Assembly: GCF_004341625.1 (NCBI RefSeq)
Contig: NZ_SLZG01000001.1
Coordinates: 186,001 to 250,000, forward strand
Source of the DNA: Rhizobium sp. BK376
GTDB lineage: Bacteria; Pseudomonadota; Alphaproteobacteria; Rhizobiales; Rhizobiaceae
Direction: 5' to 3'
Length of the DNA stretch: 64,000 bases
Each line of letters starts with the position of its first letter. The first letter of the stretch is position 1. This document shows, piece after piece, positions 38,306 to 47,911 of the stretch. The position numbers and the translations under genes are program-made. The notes under the pieces were generated by a model. The model made no database searches, was not told the origin of the DNA, and saw nothing but the letters and a program-made list of their open reading frames with translations.

Positions 38306-39462
38306 TGACGGCAGACAGCGCAAGACGAACGGGAATTGCGCTGACGGAACGACAAAGGATCGCCTGGCTGAGGCTGATCCGCTCCGACAATGTCGGCCCC
38401 GTTACCTTTCGCGATCTCATCAATCATTTCGGCTCGGCCGAAGCGGCTCTGGCCATGCTGCCCGAGCTTTCCCAGCGCGGCGGCGCCACTCGGGCAGTGC
38501 GCATCGCCACCGAAGAGGATGCCTTGCGGGAGCTGGAGACGGCTCAGCGTTTCGGCGCCCGCTTCCTTGGAATAGGCGAGCCGGACTATCCGCCAGCGCT
38601 GCGGCAGATCGACGCCGCTCCCCCGCTTCTGGCCGTCAAAGGCAATTTGCGAGCCGGTACCAGACCTGCAATCGGCATCGTCGGATCACGCAACGCTTCG
38701 ATCAGCGGTGCGAAGTTTGCCGCGATGATCGCCCGCGATTGCGGTCGAGCCGGCTACACCGTCATTTCCGGACTTGCGCGCGGGATCGATACGGCCGCCC
38801 ACCGCGCCAGTCTCGAAACCGGCACCATCGCAGCCATGGCTGGAGGTCTCGATCAGCCCTACCCTCCGGAAAATCTCGGCCTGCTCGACGAAATATGGAA
38901 CGGCAACGGCCTGGCGATCAGCGAAATGCCGTTCGGCTGGGAACCCCGCGCCCGCGACTTCCCCCGGCGCAACCGTCTGATCGCGGGCGTCGGACTCGGG
39001 CTTATCGTGGTCGAAGCGGCGACCCGCTCCGGTTCGTTGATCACAGCGCGGCTTGCCGGCGAATTCGGCCGGCTGGTCTTTGCAGTACCCGGCTCGCCCC
39101 TCGACCCCCGCTGCGAGGGAACGAACGGCCTCCTGAAGGACGGAGCGATGATCGTCACGAAGCCGGACGACGTCATCGAGGCTCTGGCGCCGCTCTCGCA
39201 ATTCGATCTCTTCTCTATTCCGCAAGCGCAGGAGCCAGGCCCGGGCGAAGACGAAAGCAAACCATTGCTGCCGCCGCCCGACGATTCTGAAAGGTCACGG
39301 ATCATCGATGCATTGGGACCGACGCCGGTCGAGATCGACGACATCATCCGGCACACCGAACTGTCGGCGTCATCGGTCTATCTCGTTCTTCTGGAACTGG
39401 ATATCGCCGGACGGTTGCACCGGCATCCGGGCGGCCTAGTTTCGCTTGCCATGCCGGATTGA
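38305..39462 (+). CDS. dprA: DNA processing protein DprA
   Basis: DprA binds single-stranded DNA taken up in transformation and loads RecA. The 385-residue product has an N-terminal SAM-like helical region, the Rossmann core with GIVGSRNASISGAKFA (about 121-136), SGLARGIDTAAHRASL (near 156-171), PRRNRLIAGVGLG and the C-terminal winged helix (DDIIRHTELSASSVYLVLLELDI split). The start is the ATG in the TAATG overlap with plsY. Rhizobia are not generally known as naturally competent, so another role in recombination is possible. Its 3' end overlaps a convergent 70-residue gene by 27 bases. Confidence 0.92.
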   Translation: MTADSARRTGIALTERQRIAWLRLIRSDNVGPVTFRDLINHFGSAEAALAMLPELSQRGGATRAVRIATEEDALRELETAQRFGARFLGIGEPDYPPALRQIDAAPPLLAVKGNLRAGTRPAIGIVGSRNASISGAKFAAMIARDCGRAGYTVISGLARGIDTAAHRASLETGTIAAMAGGLDQPYPPENLGLLDEIWNGNGLAISEMPFGWEPRARDFPRRNRLIAGVGLGLIVVEAATRSGSLITARLAGEFGRLVFAVPGSPLDPRCEGTNGLLKDGAMIVTKPDDVIEALAPLSQFDLFSIPQAQEPGPGEDESKPLLPPPDDSERSRIIDALGPTPVEIDDIIRHTELSASSVYLVLLELDIAGRLHRHPGGLVSLAMPD

Positions 39463-39648
39463 ACGCGACTGCTGCCCCGCCAATATGTCTCCAGCTTCAA
39501 CATAAGCCATCTCGATCAGATAGCACAGGAGGTCGGCGCCCTCGCTTTCTGCCACGTTGCGCAATTCTCCCAGCATCTGCCACATATAGGTAATCTTATC
39601 GCTGGCAGCAGAGTCGCTACCGCCAGTTCTTGCAACTTTGGGCGTCAT
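39436..39648 (-). CDS. Hypothetical protein (70 aa)
   Basis: A 70-residue cytosolic protein without a named family. The central 40 residues (YMWQMLGELRNVAESEGADL and CYLIEMAYVEAGDIL) form a predicted amphipathic helical pair, and the ends are Ser-, Arg- and Lys-rich and disordered. The composition is protein-like, with a GGGAACG site nine bases before the ATG. It is convergent with dprA, overlapping its last 27 bases, and divergent from topA. It resembles the small helical regulators common in Rhizobiales, but no role can be assigned. Confidence 0.6.
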   Translation of the reverse strand: MTPKVARTGGSDSAASDKITYMWQMLGELRNVAESEGADLLCYLIEMAYVEAGDILAGQQSRSIRHGKRN

Positions 39649-39904
39649 TGGTCGTTCCCGTGGAATGGGCGGAATAGGAACCCGAAGAAGGTGTTCCGTC
39701 TACACTTCAATGACGATAACTCATTTATCTATAATTGCAATACGTTTATAATCCCCTCCAGGTTGTATTGCGTTGCAAACCGCAAAAATGAAGCCTCCCT
39801 CTTGACCGGAACGGATTCCCTGTCCATGTCGAAGAGCCGAAAAGTCGAAATTTTCGGAAAAAGCCCCGCCCGCTCCTTTGGTGCGACCTCGTATCTAGAG
39901 AATC

Positions 39905-42586
39905 ATGATGAATGTTGTAGTGGTGGAATCGCCTGCCAAGGCCAAGACGATCAATAAGTATCTGGGACCCGGATATAAGGTTCTTGCATCCTTCGGACAC
40001 GTGCGCGATCTGCCGGCAAAAGACGGTTCCGTTCTTCCGGACCAGGACTTCGAGATGCTTTGGGAGGTCGACGGAGCCTCGGCAAAGCGCATGAAGGATA
40101 TCGCCGATGCGGTGAAGTCCTCCGACGGCCTGTTTCTCGCAACCGACCCGGATCGCGAGGGTGAAGCGATCTCCTGGCATGTGCTCGACCTGCTCAACAA
40201 GAAACGGGTGATCAACGGCAAGCCGGTCAAGCGCGTCGTCTTCAACGCGATCACCAAGAAGGCCGTGCTCGATGCCATGGCCGATCCGCGCGACATCGAC
40301 GTGCCGCTGGTGGACGCCTATCTCGCCCGCCGCGCGCTCGACTATCTCGTCGGCTTCAACCTTTCGCCGGTGCTCTGGCGCAAGCTGCCGGGCGCTCGCT
40401 CGGCCGGCCGCGTACAGTCCGTGGCACTGCGCCTCGTCTGCGATCGTGAATCGGAGATCGAACGCTTCGTCTCCGAGGAATACTGGAACCTTTCCGCACT
40501 CCTGAAGACACCGCGCGGTGACGAATTCGAGGCACGTCTGGTTGCGGCGAATGGCAAGCGGTTGCAGCCGCGCTCGATCGGCAACGGCGAAGAAGCCGGC
40601 CGGCTGAAGGCGTTGCTGGATGGCGCAAGCTTTGTAGTCGACACCGTCGAGGCAAAGCCGGTCAAGCGCAACCCGTCGCCACCCTTTACAACCTCCACAT
40701 TGCAGCAGGCCGCCTCCTCGAAGCTCGGCTTCTCGGCGTCGCGCACCATGCAGATCGCCCAGAGGCTCTATGAGGGCGTCGATATCGGCGGCGAGACCGT
40801 CGGCTTGATCACCTATATGCGTACGGACGGCGTGCAGATGGCGCCGGAAGCGATCGATGCGGCCCGCAGCGCCATCGGCGATCAGTTCGGCGCACGCTAC
40901 CTGCCTGAGAAGGCCCGCTTCTACTCCACCAAGGCAAAGAATGCGCAGGAAGCGCACGAGGCGATCCGCCCGACCGATTTCAACCGCACCCCTGACCAGG
41001 TCCGTAAGTTCCTGGATGCGGACCAGATCAAGCTTTACGACCTTGTCTGGAAGCGCGGCATTGCCAGCCAAATGGCGTCTGCCGAAATCGAGCGCACGAC
41101 GGTCGAGATACTCGCGGACAACAAGGGCGAGAAGGCCGGCCTTCGTGCTGTCGGTTCGGTGATCCGGTTCGACGGCTTCATTGCCGCCTATACCGACCAG
41201 AAGGAAGATGGCGAGCAGAGCGACGACGGCGACGAGGATGGCCGGCTGCCGGAGATCAATGCGCGCGAGAACCTAGCCAAGCAGAAGATCAATTCGACCC
41301 AGCACTTCACCGAACCGCCGCCGCGCTATTCGGAAGCTTCGCTGATCAAGAAGATGGAAGAACTCGGCATCGGCCGCCCGTCGACCTATGCCGCGACGCT
41401 GGCGACGCTTCGGGATCGCGACTATGTGACGATCGACAAGCGCAAGCTCGTGCCGCAGGCCAAGGGCCGGCTCGTCACGGCGTTTCTGGAAAACTTCTTC
41501 AATAAATATGTCGAGTACGACTTCACGGCCGATCTCGAGGAGAAGCTTGACCGCATCTCCGCGGGCGAACTGAACTGGAAGGACGTGCTGCGCGATTTCT
41601 GGAAGGACTTCTTCGCACAGATCGAAGACACCAAGGAACTGCGCGTCACCAACGTGCTGGATGCGCTGAATGAGGCGCTGGCTCCGCTCGTCTTTCCGAA
41701 GCGCGAGGACGGCAGCGATCCGCGCATCTGCCAGGTCTGCGGTACCGGCAACCTGTCGCTGAAGCTCGGCAAATACGGCGCCTTCGTCGGCTGCTCGAAC
41801 TATCCGGAATGCAACTATACCCGCCAGCTCTCATCGGAAGGTGGTGCGGAGGCGGAAGCTGCCGCGCTCAACGAGCCGAAGGCGCTCGGCACCGATCCTG
41901 TTACCGGGGAAGAACTGACGCTGCGGTCCGGCCGCTTTGGGCCTTACATCCAGCGCGGCGATGGCAAGGAAGCCAAGCGTTCGTCACTGCCGAAGGGCTG
42001 GAAGCCCGAGGACATCGATTACGAAAAGGCCATGGCCCTGATCTCGCTTCCGCGCGATATCGGCAAACATCCTGAATCGGGCAAGATGATCTCGTCCGGC
42101 ATCGGCCGCTATGGACCGTTCCTGTTGCATGACGGCGCCTACGCCAATCTCGAGACTGTCGAGGACGTCTTTACCGTCGGCCTCAACCGCGCTGTTACCG
42201 TTCTCGCTGAAAAGCAGGCGAAGGGTCCCGGCGGTGGTGCACGTGGCGGGACGCCTGCAGCATTGAAGGATCTGGGCGACCATCCGGATGGCGGTGGCAA
42301 GATCACCGTGCGCGACGGGCGCTACGGCCCCTACGTCAACTGGGGCAAGGTGAATGCGACACTACCGAAGGGCAAGGATCCGCAGTCCGTTACCGTTGAG
42401 GAGGCCTTGGCCCTGATCGTCGAAAGAGCCGGCAAGTCCGGTGGCGCCAAGACGAAGGCGAAAGCGGCACCGAAGGCAAAGGCCGCCGCCGATGGCAAGA
42501 CGACCAAGACGACGGCGAAGCCGAAGGCGAAAACGACCAAGGCTTCGGCACCGAAGAAAAGTACAGCGAAGAAGAGCGCAGAGTGA
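39905..42586 (+). CDS. topA: DNA topoisomerase I
   Basis: TopA relaxes negative supercoils behind polymerases. The 893-residue type IA enzyme has the Toprim domain (ESPAKAKTINKYLG at the N-terminus and LATDPDREGEAISWH near 77-91), the active-site tyrosine in GLITYMRTDG (about residue 304), and HEAIRPTDF. Beyond about 600 there is one tetracysteine zinc motif (CQVCG and later CSNYPEC) and several TopA C-terminal repeats (SGRFGPYIQRG, IGRYGPFLLHDG, DGRYGPYVNWGK). A Lys/Ala/Thr-rich basic tail of about 50 residues follows. The first of two consecutive ATG codons is taken as the start. rnr overlaps its stop codon. Confidence 0.96.
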   Translation: MMNVVVVESPAKAKTINKYLGPGYKVLASFGHVRDLPAKDGSVLPDQDFEMLWEVDGASAKRMKDIADAVKSSDGLFLATDPDREGEAISWHVLDLLNKKRVINGKPVKRVVFNAITKKAVLDAMADPRDIDVPLVDAYLARRALDYLVGFNLSPVLWRKLPGARSAGRVQSVALRLVCDRESEIERFVSEEYWNLSALLKTPRGDEFEARLVAANGKRLQPRSIGNGEEAGRLKALLDGASFVVDTVEAKPVKRNPSPPFTTSTLQQAASSKLGFSASRTMQIAQRLYEGVDIGGETVGLITYMRTDGVQMAPEAIDAARSAIGDQFGARYLPEKARFYSTKAKNAQEAHEAIRPTDFNRTPDQVRKFLDADQIKLYDLVWKRGIASQMASAEIERTTVEILADNKGEKAGLRAVGSVIRFDGFIAAYTDQKEDGEQSDDGDEDGRLPEINARENLAKQKINSTQHFTEPPPRYSEASLIKKMEELGIGRPSTYAATLATLRDRDYVTIDKRKLVPQAKGRLVTAFLENFFNKYVEYDFTADLEEKLDRISAGELNWKDVLRDFWKDFFAQIEDTKELRVTNVLDALNEALAPLVFPKREDGSDPRICQVCGTGNLSLKLGKYGAFVGCSNYPECNYTRQLSSEGGAEAEAAALNEPKALGTDPVTGEELTLRSGRFGPYIQRGDGKEAKRSSLPKGWKPEDIDYEKAMALISLPRDIGKHPESGKMISSGIGRYGPFLLHDGAYANLETVEDVFTVGLNRAVTVLAEKQAKGPGGGARGGTPAALKDLGDHPDGGGKITVRDGRYGPYVNWGKVNATLPKGKDPQSVTVEEALALIVERAGKSGGAKTKAKAAPKAKAAADGKTTKTTAKPKAKTTKASAPKKSTAKKSAE

Positions 42587-44958
42587 GCAGAGAACCGCGT
42601 GGCAGGGCTTCATCTCCGGACAGGCGCGCCGGCAAGCCCGCACGCATGGGCAAGGAGCCGACAGGCGTCGAGCCGCTGAACATCATCCACGGCATATTGC
42701 CGCCGCGCGAGGTCATTCTCCGCTTCATCGCCGACCACCCACAACAGGCATCGAAGCGGGAACTTGCGAAAGCCTTCGGCCTGAAGGGCGAGCAGCGCGT
42801 CGAGCTGAAAAGCCTGCTGCGCGAACTCGAAGAAGAGGGCTTGCTGCAGAAGAGCCGCAAGTCGCTCATTCGCCCCGGCGCGCTTCCTCCGGTTACCGTG
42901 CTTGACATCACCACCCGAGACAAGGATGGCGAGCTGATCGGCCGACCGGCCGAATGGCCCGAGGACCAGGGTGTCGCCCCTGCTGTCGCCATCCGCCAAT
43001 CTTCTTCGCCGGCTGGCCGTAATGGCAAGGGCAAGGCGCCGGTTGCGGGCATGGGCGACCGTATCCTCGCAAAGATATTCCCGGCCACCGATCGCGGTGG
43101 TCCGGCCTATACCGCACGCATCATCAAGGTCATCGACAAGCGTCGCGGCGCAAGCCTTGGCGTATTCCGCGCCATGCCCGGCGGCGGCGCGCGGCTGATG
43201 CCGATCGAGCGACGCGGCGAAGAGATGGTGATCGATCCGGATTATACGGGCGACGCCAAGGACGGCGATCTCGTCGAGGTGGAAATCGCGCGGCTCGGAC
43301 GCTTCGGCCTACAGCGGGCGAAGGTGCTTTCCATCGTCGGCTCCGTCGGATCCGAAAAGGCGATCTCGATGATTGCCATTCATGCCCATGGCATTCCGTA
43401 TATCTTCCCGCCAGCGGTGATTGCGGAAGCCGAGGCGGCGAAACCCGCGACCATGTCGCATCGCGAAGACTGGCGTGACCTGCCGCTGATCACCATCGAT
43501 CCTGCCGACGCCAAGGACCATGACGACGCGGTCTACGCCGAACTCGACCCGTCGCCCGACAATCCTGAAGGCGTCATCGTGACCGTTGCGATCGCCGATG
43601 TGTCCTATTACGTCCGGCCCAACTCGCCGCTCGATCGCGAAGCGCTGAAGCGCGGCAATTCCGTCTATTTCCCTGATCGCGTCGTGCCGATGCTGCCGGA
43701 ACGGATTTCCAACGATCTCTGCTCGCTGAAGGAAGGCGTCGACCGCCCTGCCCTCGCCGTGCGCATGATCTTCTCACGGGAAGGCCGCAAGGCAGGCCAT
43801 ACCTTCCACCGCATCATGATGAAAAGTGCGGCCAAGCTTTCCTACCAACAGGCACAGGCGGCGATCGACGGCCAGCCCGACGACAAGACGGGCACGCTAC
43901 TGGAGCCGATCCTGAAGCCGCTGTGGCATGCTTATGAAGTGATGAAGCGTGGACGTGACCGCCGTCAGCCGCTCGAACTCGACATGCCGGAGCGCAAGAT
44001 TCTTCTGAAGCCTGATGGCACGGTCGACCGGGTCCATGTTCCGGCTCGCCTCGATGCGCACAAGCTCATCGAAGAAATGATGATCCAGGCCAATGTCTGC
44101 GCTGCAGAAACGCTGGAGAAGAAGCGGCAGCCGCTTATCTACCGCATCCATGACGGCCCGACGCTTGCCAAGCAGGAGATCCTGCGCGAATTCCTGGCAA
44201 CGCTCGGCATCGCCCTTGCCAAGGGCGGCAATATGCGCGCCAACAGCTTCAACGGCATCCTTTCGAAGGCCGAGGACACGCCGCATCAGACCATGGTCAA
44301 CGAGATGGTGCTGCGCTCGCAGAGCCAGGCGGTCTACAGCCCCGAGAATATCGGGCACTTCGGCCTCAACCTGATGAAATACGCGCATTTCACCTCGCCG
44401 ATCCGCCGTTATGCCGACCTTATCGTCCACCGCGCGCTGGTCGGCTCCCTCGGCCTGGGCGAAGGCGGGATCACGCCGGACGAAGAAGCAGCGCTCGACG
44501 ACATTGCCGCCGAAATCTCGACCTTCGAGCGCCGGGCCATGGCAGCCGAACGCGAGACGATCGATCGATTGATCGCCCATCATCTGGCCGGCCGCGTCGG
44601 CGAGGAATTCGATGCGCGCGTCGGCGGCGTGACCAAGGCAGGACTTTTTGTCACCCTGCCGGACTATGGCGCCGACGGCTTCGTCCCTATATCTACGCTC
44701 GGCACCGACTATTTCATCTATGACGAGGCGCACCAGGCCTTGACCGGAGAACGGACCGGCCTTGGTTACCGTCTCGGCGACAGCGTGAAGGTGCGGCTTG
44801 CGGAAGCGATACCGCTTGCCGGCGCATTGCGCTTCGAGATGTTGAGCGAAGGGCGCAACATGCCGACGGCCGTGCGCTCCTTCCACAAGTCGGGACGTCG
44901 CAATACAAGCCCGGTCCGCAAGAAGCCGGGCACAAGACCGCCGCGCGGACGCAAATAG
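42583..44958 (+). CDS. rnr: Ribonuclease R
   Basis: RNase R is a 3'-5' exoribonuclease able to degrade structured RNA. The 791-residue product has an N-terminal winged-helix region (FIADHPQQASKRELAKAFGL), cold-shock domains, the RNB catalytic domain with IDPADAKDHDDAVYAEL near residues 305-321 (metal ligands), SPIRRYADLIVHRAL near 605-619, and a C-terminal S1 domain (about 670-755). A basic tail ends in RRNTSPVRKKPGTRPPRGRK. The start is a GTG whose last two bases begin the topA stop (GTGA), giving translational coupling. Pairing topA with rnr is usual in rhizobia. Confidence 0.95.
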   Translation: MSREPRGRASSPDRRAGKPARMGKEPTGVEPLNIIHGILPPREVILRFIADHPQQASKRELAKAFGLKGEQRVELKSLLRELEEEGLLQKSRKSLIRPGALPPVTVLDITTRDKDGELIGRPAEWPEDQGVAPAVAIRQSSSPAGRNGKGKAPVAGMGDRILAKIFPATDRGGPAYTARIIKVIDKRRGASLGVFRAMPGGGARLMPIERRGEEMVIDPDYTGDAKDGDLVEVEIARLGRFGLQRAKVLSIVGSVGSEKAISMIAIHAHGIPYIFPPAVIAEAEAAKPATMSHREDWRDLPLITIDPADAKDHDDAVYAELDPSPDNPEGVIVTVAIADVSYYVRPNSPLDREALKRGNSVYFPDRVVPMLPERISNDLCSLKEGVDRPALAVRMIFSREGRKAGHTFHRIMMKSAAKLSYQQAQAAIDGQPDDKTGTLLEPILKPLWHAYEVMKRGRDRRQPLELDMPERKILLKPDGTVDRVHVPARLDAHKLIEEMMIQANVCAAETLEKKRQPLIYRIHDGPTLAKQEILREFLATLGIALAKGGNMRANSFNGILSKAEDTPHQTMVNEMVLRSQSQAVYSPENIGHFGLNLMKYAHFTSPIRRYADLIVHRALVGSLGLGEGGITPDEEAALDDIAAEISTFERRAMAAERETIDRLIAHHLAGRVGEEFDARVGGVTKAGLFVTLPDYGADGFVPISTLGTDYFIYDEAHQALTGERTGLGYRLGDSVKVRLAEAIPLAGALRFEMLSEGRNMPTAVRSFHKSGRRNTSPVRKKPGTRPPRGRK

Positions 44959-44987
44959 CGCAACCGTTCGGAAGGAAGGAAGCAGCC

Positions 44988-45443
44988 ATGACGAGCGGCC
45001 AGTCCGACCCTGTCATTCAATTCGGTAGGCCTGACGAGGCGGAGCGTCCGCTCGGGCGCTCAATCATGCGTGGCGCGCTCAACCAATGCCCGAACTGCGG
45101 TACGGGCAAACTCTTCCGGGCCTATCTGAAGCCAGTGGATCATTGCGCTGTCTGCGGCGAAGACCTGTCCCACCAGCGCTCCGACGACCTGCCTCCCTAT
45201 CTCGTCATCCTCGTGCTCGGCCACATCATCATCGGCGGCTACATGATGACGGACATTCTCTTTCAATTGCCGATCTGGGCGCATCTCGCCATCTGGGCGC
45301 CGATTACCGTCATCGCGGCCCTGCTGATCATCCAGCCTATCAAGGGTGGCGTTATCGGCCTGCAATGGGCGCTCAGGATGCACGGCTTCGGCGGCCATGA
45401 CGATTCGCCTGAGCCTTTCGATCAGGGAAGCGGTCCCGCGTGA
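44988..45443 (+). CDS. DUF983 family membrane protein
   Basis: A 151-residue protein of the DUF983 family. A zinc-ribbon-like segment with CPNCGTGKLF and CAVCGEDL (four cysteines) lies at about residues 35-62, and is followed by two transmembrane helices (LVILVLGHIIIGGYMM; LAIWAPITVIAALLII). Function is not established. The gene follows rnr after 29 bases with a GGAAGGAAGG site, and its stop overlaps the next gene by four bases. It is part of the topA-to-rpmG same-strand series. Confidence 0.88.
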   Translation: MTSGQSDPVIQFGRPDEAERPLGRSIMRGALNQCPNCGTGKLFRAYLKPVDHCAVCGEDLSHQRSDDLPPYLVILVLGHIIIGGYMMTDILFQLPIWAHLAIWAPITVIAALLIIQPIKGGVIGLQWALRMHGFGGHDDSPEPFDQGSGPA

Positions 45444-46126
45444 CCGGTTCGCAGAAGCAGCCATCAACCGCTTATGCCGGAAGTCCAAGAGATGCGGCGG
45501 CGCTGATCCTGATCGACAGGTCAGCGGACAAGAAACGCGTCTTGCTCGGTCGCCGCGCGTCGGGCCATGCGTTCATGCCCGATCTCTATGTCTTTCCCGG
45601 CGGCCGGCGCGATCCGCGCGACCATTCCCTTCCCTTTACCGGCGACCTTCATCCGCTGGTCACGGAGAAGTTGCTCGCAGCCCGTCGGCGGCCAATGACC
45701 GCAACAGGCGCCCGCGCTCTGGCACTGGCTGCCATTCGCGAACTACGCGAGGAAACGGGCCTGCGGATCAGATCCGGGTTACAGCATGCGGATGCGGCCG
45801 AGGCCGCCACAGATCTTTCAGCCCTGCGGTATGTCGCGCGCGCCATCACCCCGCCCGGGCATCCACGCCGTTACGATACGCGCTTCTTCCTAACGTTCAC
45901 GGATGAGGCGGACATCAATCCATCGCATATTCGCGATTCACAGGAACTGCTTGATCTCCAATGGCTTGACATGAGCGACATTTCTTGTCTGAACATGCCG
46001 GACATTACGAGGATCATTCTGGGGGATGTGATTGATCTGATGAAAGCTGACCCGTCACCTGGATTTGGCAGTGCCGTGCCTTTCTATGTCTCGCGCCGCG
46101 GACGATTCGTCCGCCACATGCTTTAA
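45440..46126 (+). CDS. NUDIX hydrolase
   Basis: A 228-residue hydrolase of nucleoside diphosphate-linked compounds. The Nudix box runs from about residue 86 to 108, with the key RELREETGL at 100-108. The N-terminal part has LLGRRASGHAFMPDLYVFPGG. The substrate is unknown; the closest general class is the CoA-pyrophosphatase and ADP-ribose group. It starts GTG in a four-base overlap with the DUF983 gene, and ends nine bases before the MFS gene, so the three are one transcript. Confidence 0.88.
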   Translation: MTGSQKQPSTAYAGSPRDAAALILIDRSADKKRVLLGRRASGHAFMPDLYVFPGGRRDPRDHSLPFTGDLHPLVTEKLLAARRRPMTATGARALALAAIRELREETGLRIRSGLQHADAAEAATDLSALRYVARAITPPGHPRRYDTRFFLTFTDEADINPSHIRDSQELLDLQWLDMSDISCLNMPDITRIILGDVIDLMKADPSPGFGSAVPFYVSRRGRFVRHML

Positions 46127-46135
46127 GGATCAATC

Positions 46136-47320
46136 ATGTCTGAACCGACGAACGGCAAGGCTGGCCATGTTGAAGAAATTCATTGGCCTTCGCTCGTTGC
46201 CGCCATCTCGTCGATCTCTTCCGTCGGCATTGCTATCGGTCTCGGCCTTCCTCTTCTCAGCATCATCCTGGAAAAGCGTGGCATCCCCTCGACACTGATC
46301 GGCCTGAACACGGCCATGGCCGGCGTTGCCGCAATGGCTGCTGCCCCGGTCACGACAAAGCTGGCGCACAAATACGGCGTCGCGCCGACCATGATGTGGG
46401 CCGTCGTGCTGTCTGCACTAAGCGCCGTCGGCTTCTACTACGCCCAAGCCTTCTGGATGTGGTTTCCGCTGCGTCTTGTCTTCCATGGCGCGACGACGAC
46501 GCTGTTCATCCTCTCCGAATTCTGGATTAACGCGGCCTCGCCTCCCTCCAAACGCGGCTTCGTGCTGGGGATTTATGCGACGGTCCTGTCGCTCGGCTTT
46601 GCAGCGGGGCCGCTGCTCTTCTCCCTGCTCGGCAGCGAGGGCGTGCTGCCTTTCCTTGTGGGCGCCTGCGCGATTCTCATTGCGGCCGTCCCGATCTTTA
46701 TCGCCCGGAACGAAAGTCCCGTGCTCGAGGAGAAACCGGAGCTGCATTTCATGCGCTACGTCTTTCTCGTACCAACGGCGACGGCGGCCGTCTTCGTCTT
46801 CGGTGCCGTCGAGGCCGGCGGCCTTTCGCTGTTTCCGATCTATGCGACCCGCTCCGGCTTCGGCGAATCGCAGGCTGCCTTGCTCCTGACGATGATGGGC
46901 GTCGGCAATGTGGTGTTCCAGATCCCGCTCGGCCTGCTGTCGGATCGTATCCCCGACAAGCGGCCATTGCTTTTCGTCATGGCCTGCATGGGCCTCGTCG
47001 GCTCATTGGCCCTGCCCTGGCTGGTGACGAACTGGATCGTGCTGGCAGCGCTGCTGCTTTTCTGGGGCGGCTGCGTCTCCGGCCTCTATACGGTCGGCCT
47101 CAGCCACCTGGGATCGCGCCTGCACGGCCCCGACCTCGCAGCAGCCAACGCAGCCTTCGTTTTCTGCTATGCCGTTGGGACGGTTGCCGGCCCGCAAACG
47201 ATCGGAACGGCGATCGATCTCGCGGGCACCAACGGTTTTGCCTGGGCTATCGCCTGCTTCTTTGGGCTTTATGTGCTGCTTTCGGGGGTCAGATTGCTGT
47301 TCCTCGGGAACAGGGCTTGA
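46136..47320 (+). CDS. MFS transporter
   Basis: A 394-residue secondary transporter of the major facilitator superfamily with twelve predicted helices in two halves. The conserved cytosolic loop between helices 2 and 3 is present in weak form ([15 protein letters not shown]). A Gly-rich loop ([15 protein letters not shown]) occurs in the second half. It resembles the YcaD/sugar-phosphate-type bacterial MFS group. The substrate cannot be deduced. It begins nine bases after the nudix gene. Confidence 0.87.
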   Translation: MSEPTNGKAGHVEEIHWPSLVAAISSISSVGIAIGLGLPLLSIILEKRGIPSTLIGLNTAMAGVAAMAAAPVTTKLAHKYGVAPTMMWAVVLSALSAVGFYYAQAFWMWFPLRLVFHGATTTLFILSEFWINAASPPSKRGFVLGIYATVLSLGFAAGPLLFSLLGSEGVLPFLVGACAILIAAVPIFIARNESPVLEEKPELHFMRYVFLVPTATAAVFVFGAVEAGGLSLFPIYATRSGFGESQAALLLTMMGVGNVVFQIPLGLLSDRIPDKRPLLFVMACMGLVGSLALPWLVTNWIVLAALLLFWGGCVSGLYTVGLSHLGSRLHGPDLAAANAAFVFCYAVGTVAGPQTIGTAIDLAGTNGFAWAIACFFGLYVLLSGVRLLFLGNRA

Positions 47321-47344
47321 CTTTTGGGCGGCGATTTGTAATTT
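47316..47344 (+). promoter_or_regulatory. Candidate sigma-70 promoter for rpmG
   Basis: CTTGAC at 47316-47321 and TAATTT at 47339-47344 are 17 bases apart, close to the rhizobial CTTGAC-N17-CTATAT pattern. The -35 box overlaps the stop codon of the MFS gene. The predicted start lies at about 47351. Confidence 0.5.
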
Positions 47345-47357
47345 CGCGCCAGAATTT

Positions 47358-47396
47358 GCCGTGGACCCCAACCGGCCGTCCACGGCATCATTTTTT
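47358..47396 (+). terminator. Terminator-like hairpin in the rpmG leader
   Basis: GCCGTGGAC at 47358-47366 pairs perfectly with GTCCACGGC at 47378-47386, and six T follow within a few bases. It lies 19 bases before the rpmG ATG. It may end the topA-to-MFS transcript or, if the promoter just upstream is real, act as an attenuator in the rpmG leader. Confidence 0.75.
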
Positions 47397-47414
47397 ATAG
47401 AAGGCAGGACGACC

Positions 47415-47582
47415 ATGGCCAAGGCTACCACAATCAAGATCAAGCTGCTGTCGACGGCCGACACCGGTTTCTTCTACGTCACGACAAAGAACAGCCGTAC
47501 GATGACAGACAAGATGACCAAGACCAAGTATGACCCGATTACCAAGAAGCATGTCGAGTTCAAGGAAACCAAGATCAAGTAA
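47415..47582 (+). CDS. rpmG: 50S ribosomal protein L33
   Basis: L33 is a small protein of the large ribosomal subunit near the E site. The 55-residue product [20 protein letters not shown] and on is the usual Gram-negative form without the zinc-binding cysteines (the so-called C-minus version), so it does not need zinc. A GGCAGGACG site precedes the ATG. It lies downstream of the MFS gene and of a hairpin with T run, and is followed by its own terminator. Confidence 0.97.
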   Translation: MAKATTIKIKLLSTADTGFFYVTTKNSRTMTDKMTKTKYDPITKKHVEFKETKIK

Positions 47583-47603
47583 GTTTCCAATACGTCTGGT
47601 TCT

Positions 47604-47638
47604 GAAAGGGCGCACTCGAAAGGGTCAGCGCCCTTTTT
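47604..47638 (+). terminator. Rho-independent terminator of rpmG
   Basis: AAAGGGCGC pairs with GCGCCCTTT over a 14-base loop and runs into a T tract, 22 bases after the rpmG stop. Confidence 0.85.
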
Positions 47639-47726
47639 ATTTGTCTTGCGAATTCAGCCGAGATCAGTAGCGGGAATTGCATTATGCAATTTTAGCGATA
47701 GCGGCGCGGGACGCCTTCAACGTTGA

Positions 47727-47911
47727 AGAAAAGAAAACGCCGCTCTTCCCTGGGGAAGGCGGCGTTTTGCAATTGGGGGTCGACCAGCATGCAATGCGGT
47801 ACGAGGAACCGCTTTTGTTTTGCGTGCCAGTCGACCGACCCCACGACCCAGGAGATGCGGCGGACCTGAGCATCATGGGGTATCGCTGTCCTTTTGGACG
47901 TGTCCTTGTAT
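47727..47911 (-). ncRNA. Candidate structured small RNA
   Basis: Three signals line up on the minus strand. A promoter-like pair TTGATT (47941-47946) and GAATTT (47918-47923) is spaced by 17 bases. Downstream there is an outer stem GGGGTCG/CGACCCC (47836-47842 with 47776-47782) that encloses an inner hairpin GCGGT/ACCGC (47796-47800 with 47808-47812). At the end stands a two-part hairpin, AAAACGCCG/CGGCGTTTT plus CTTCCC/GGGAAG (47734-47768), running into TTTTCTTTT. The predicted transcript is about 185 bases. A CTCCT anti-Shine-Dalgarno-like word lies in its 5' half. Identity with a known rhizobial sRNA was not established. Confidence 0.45.
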
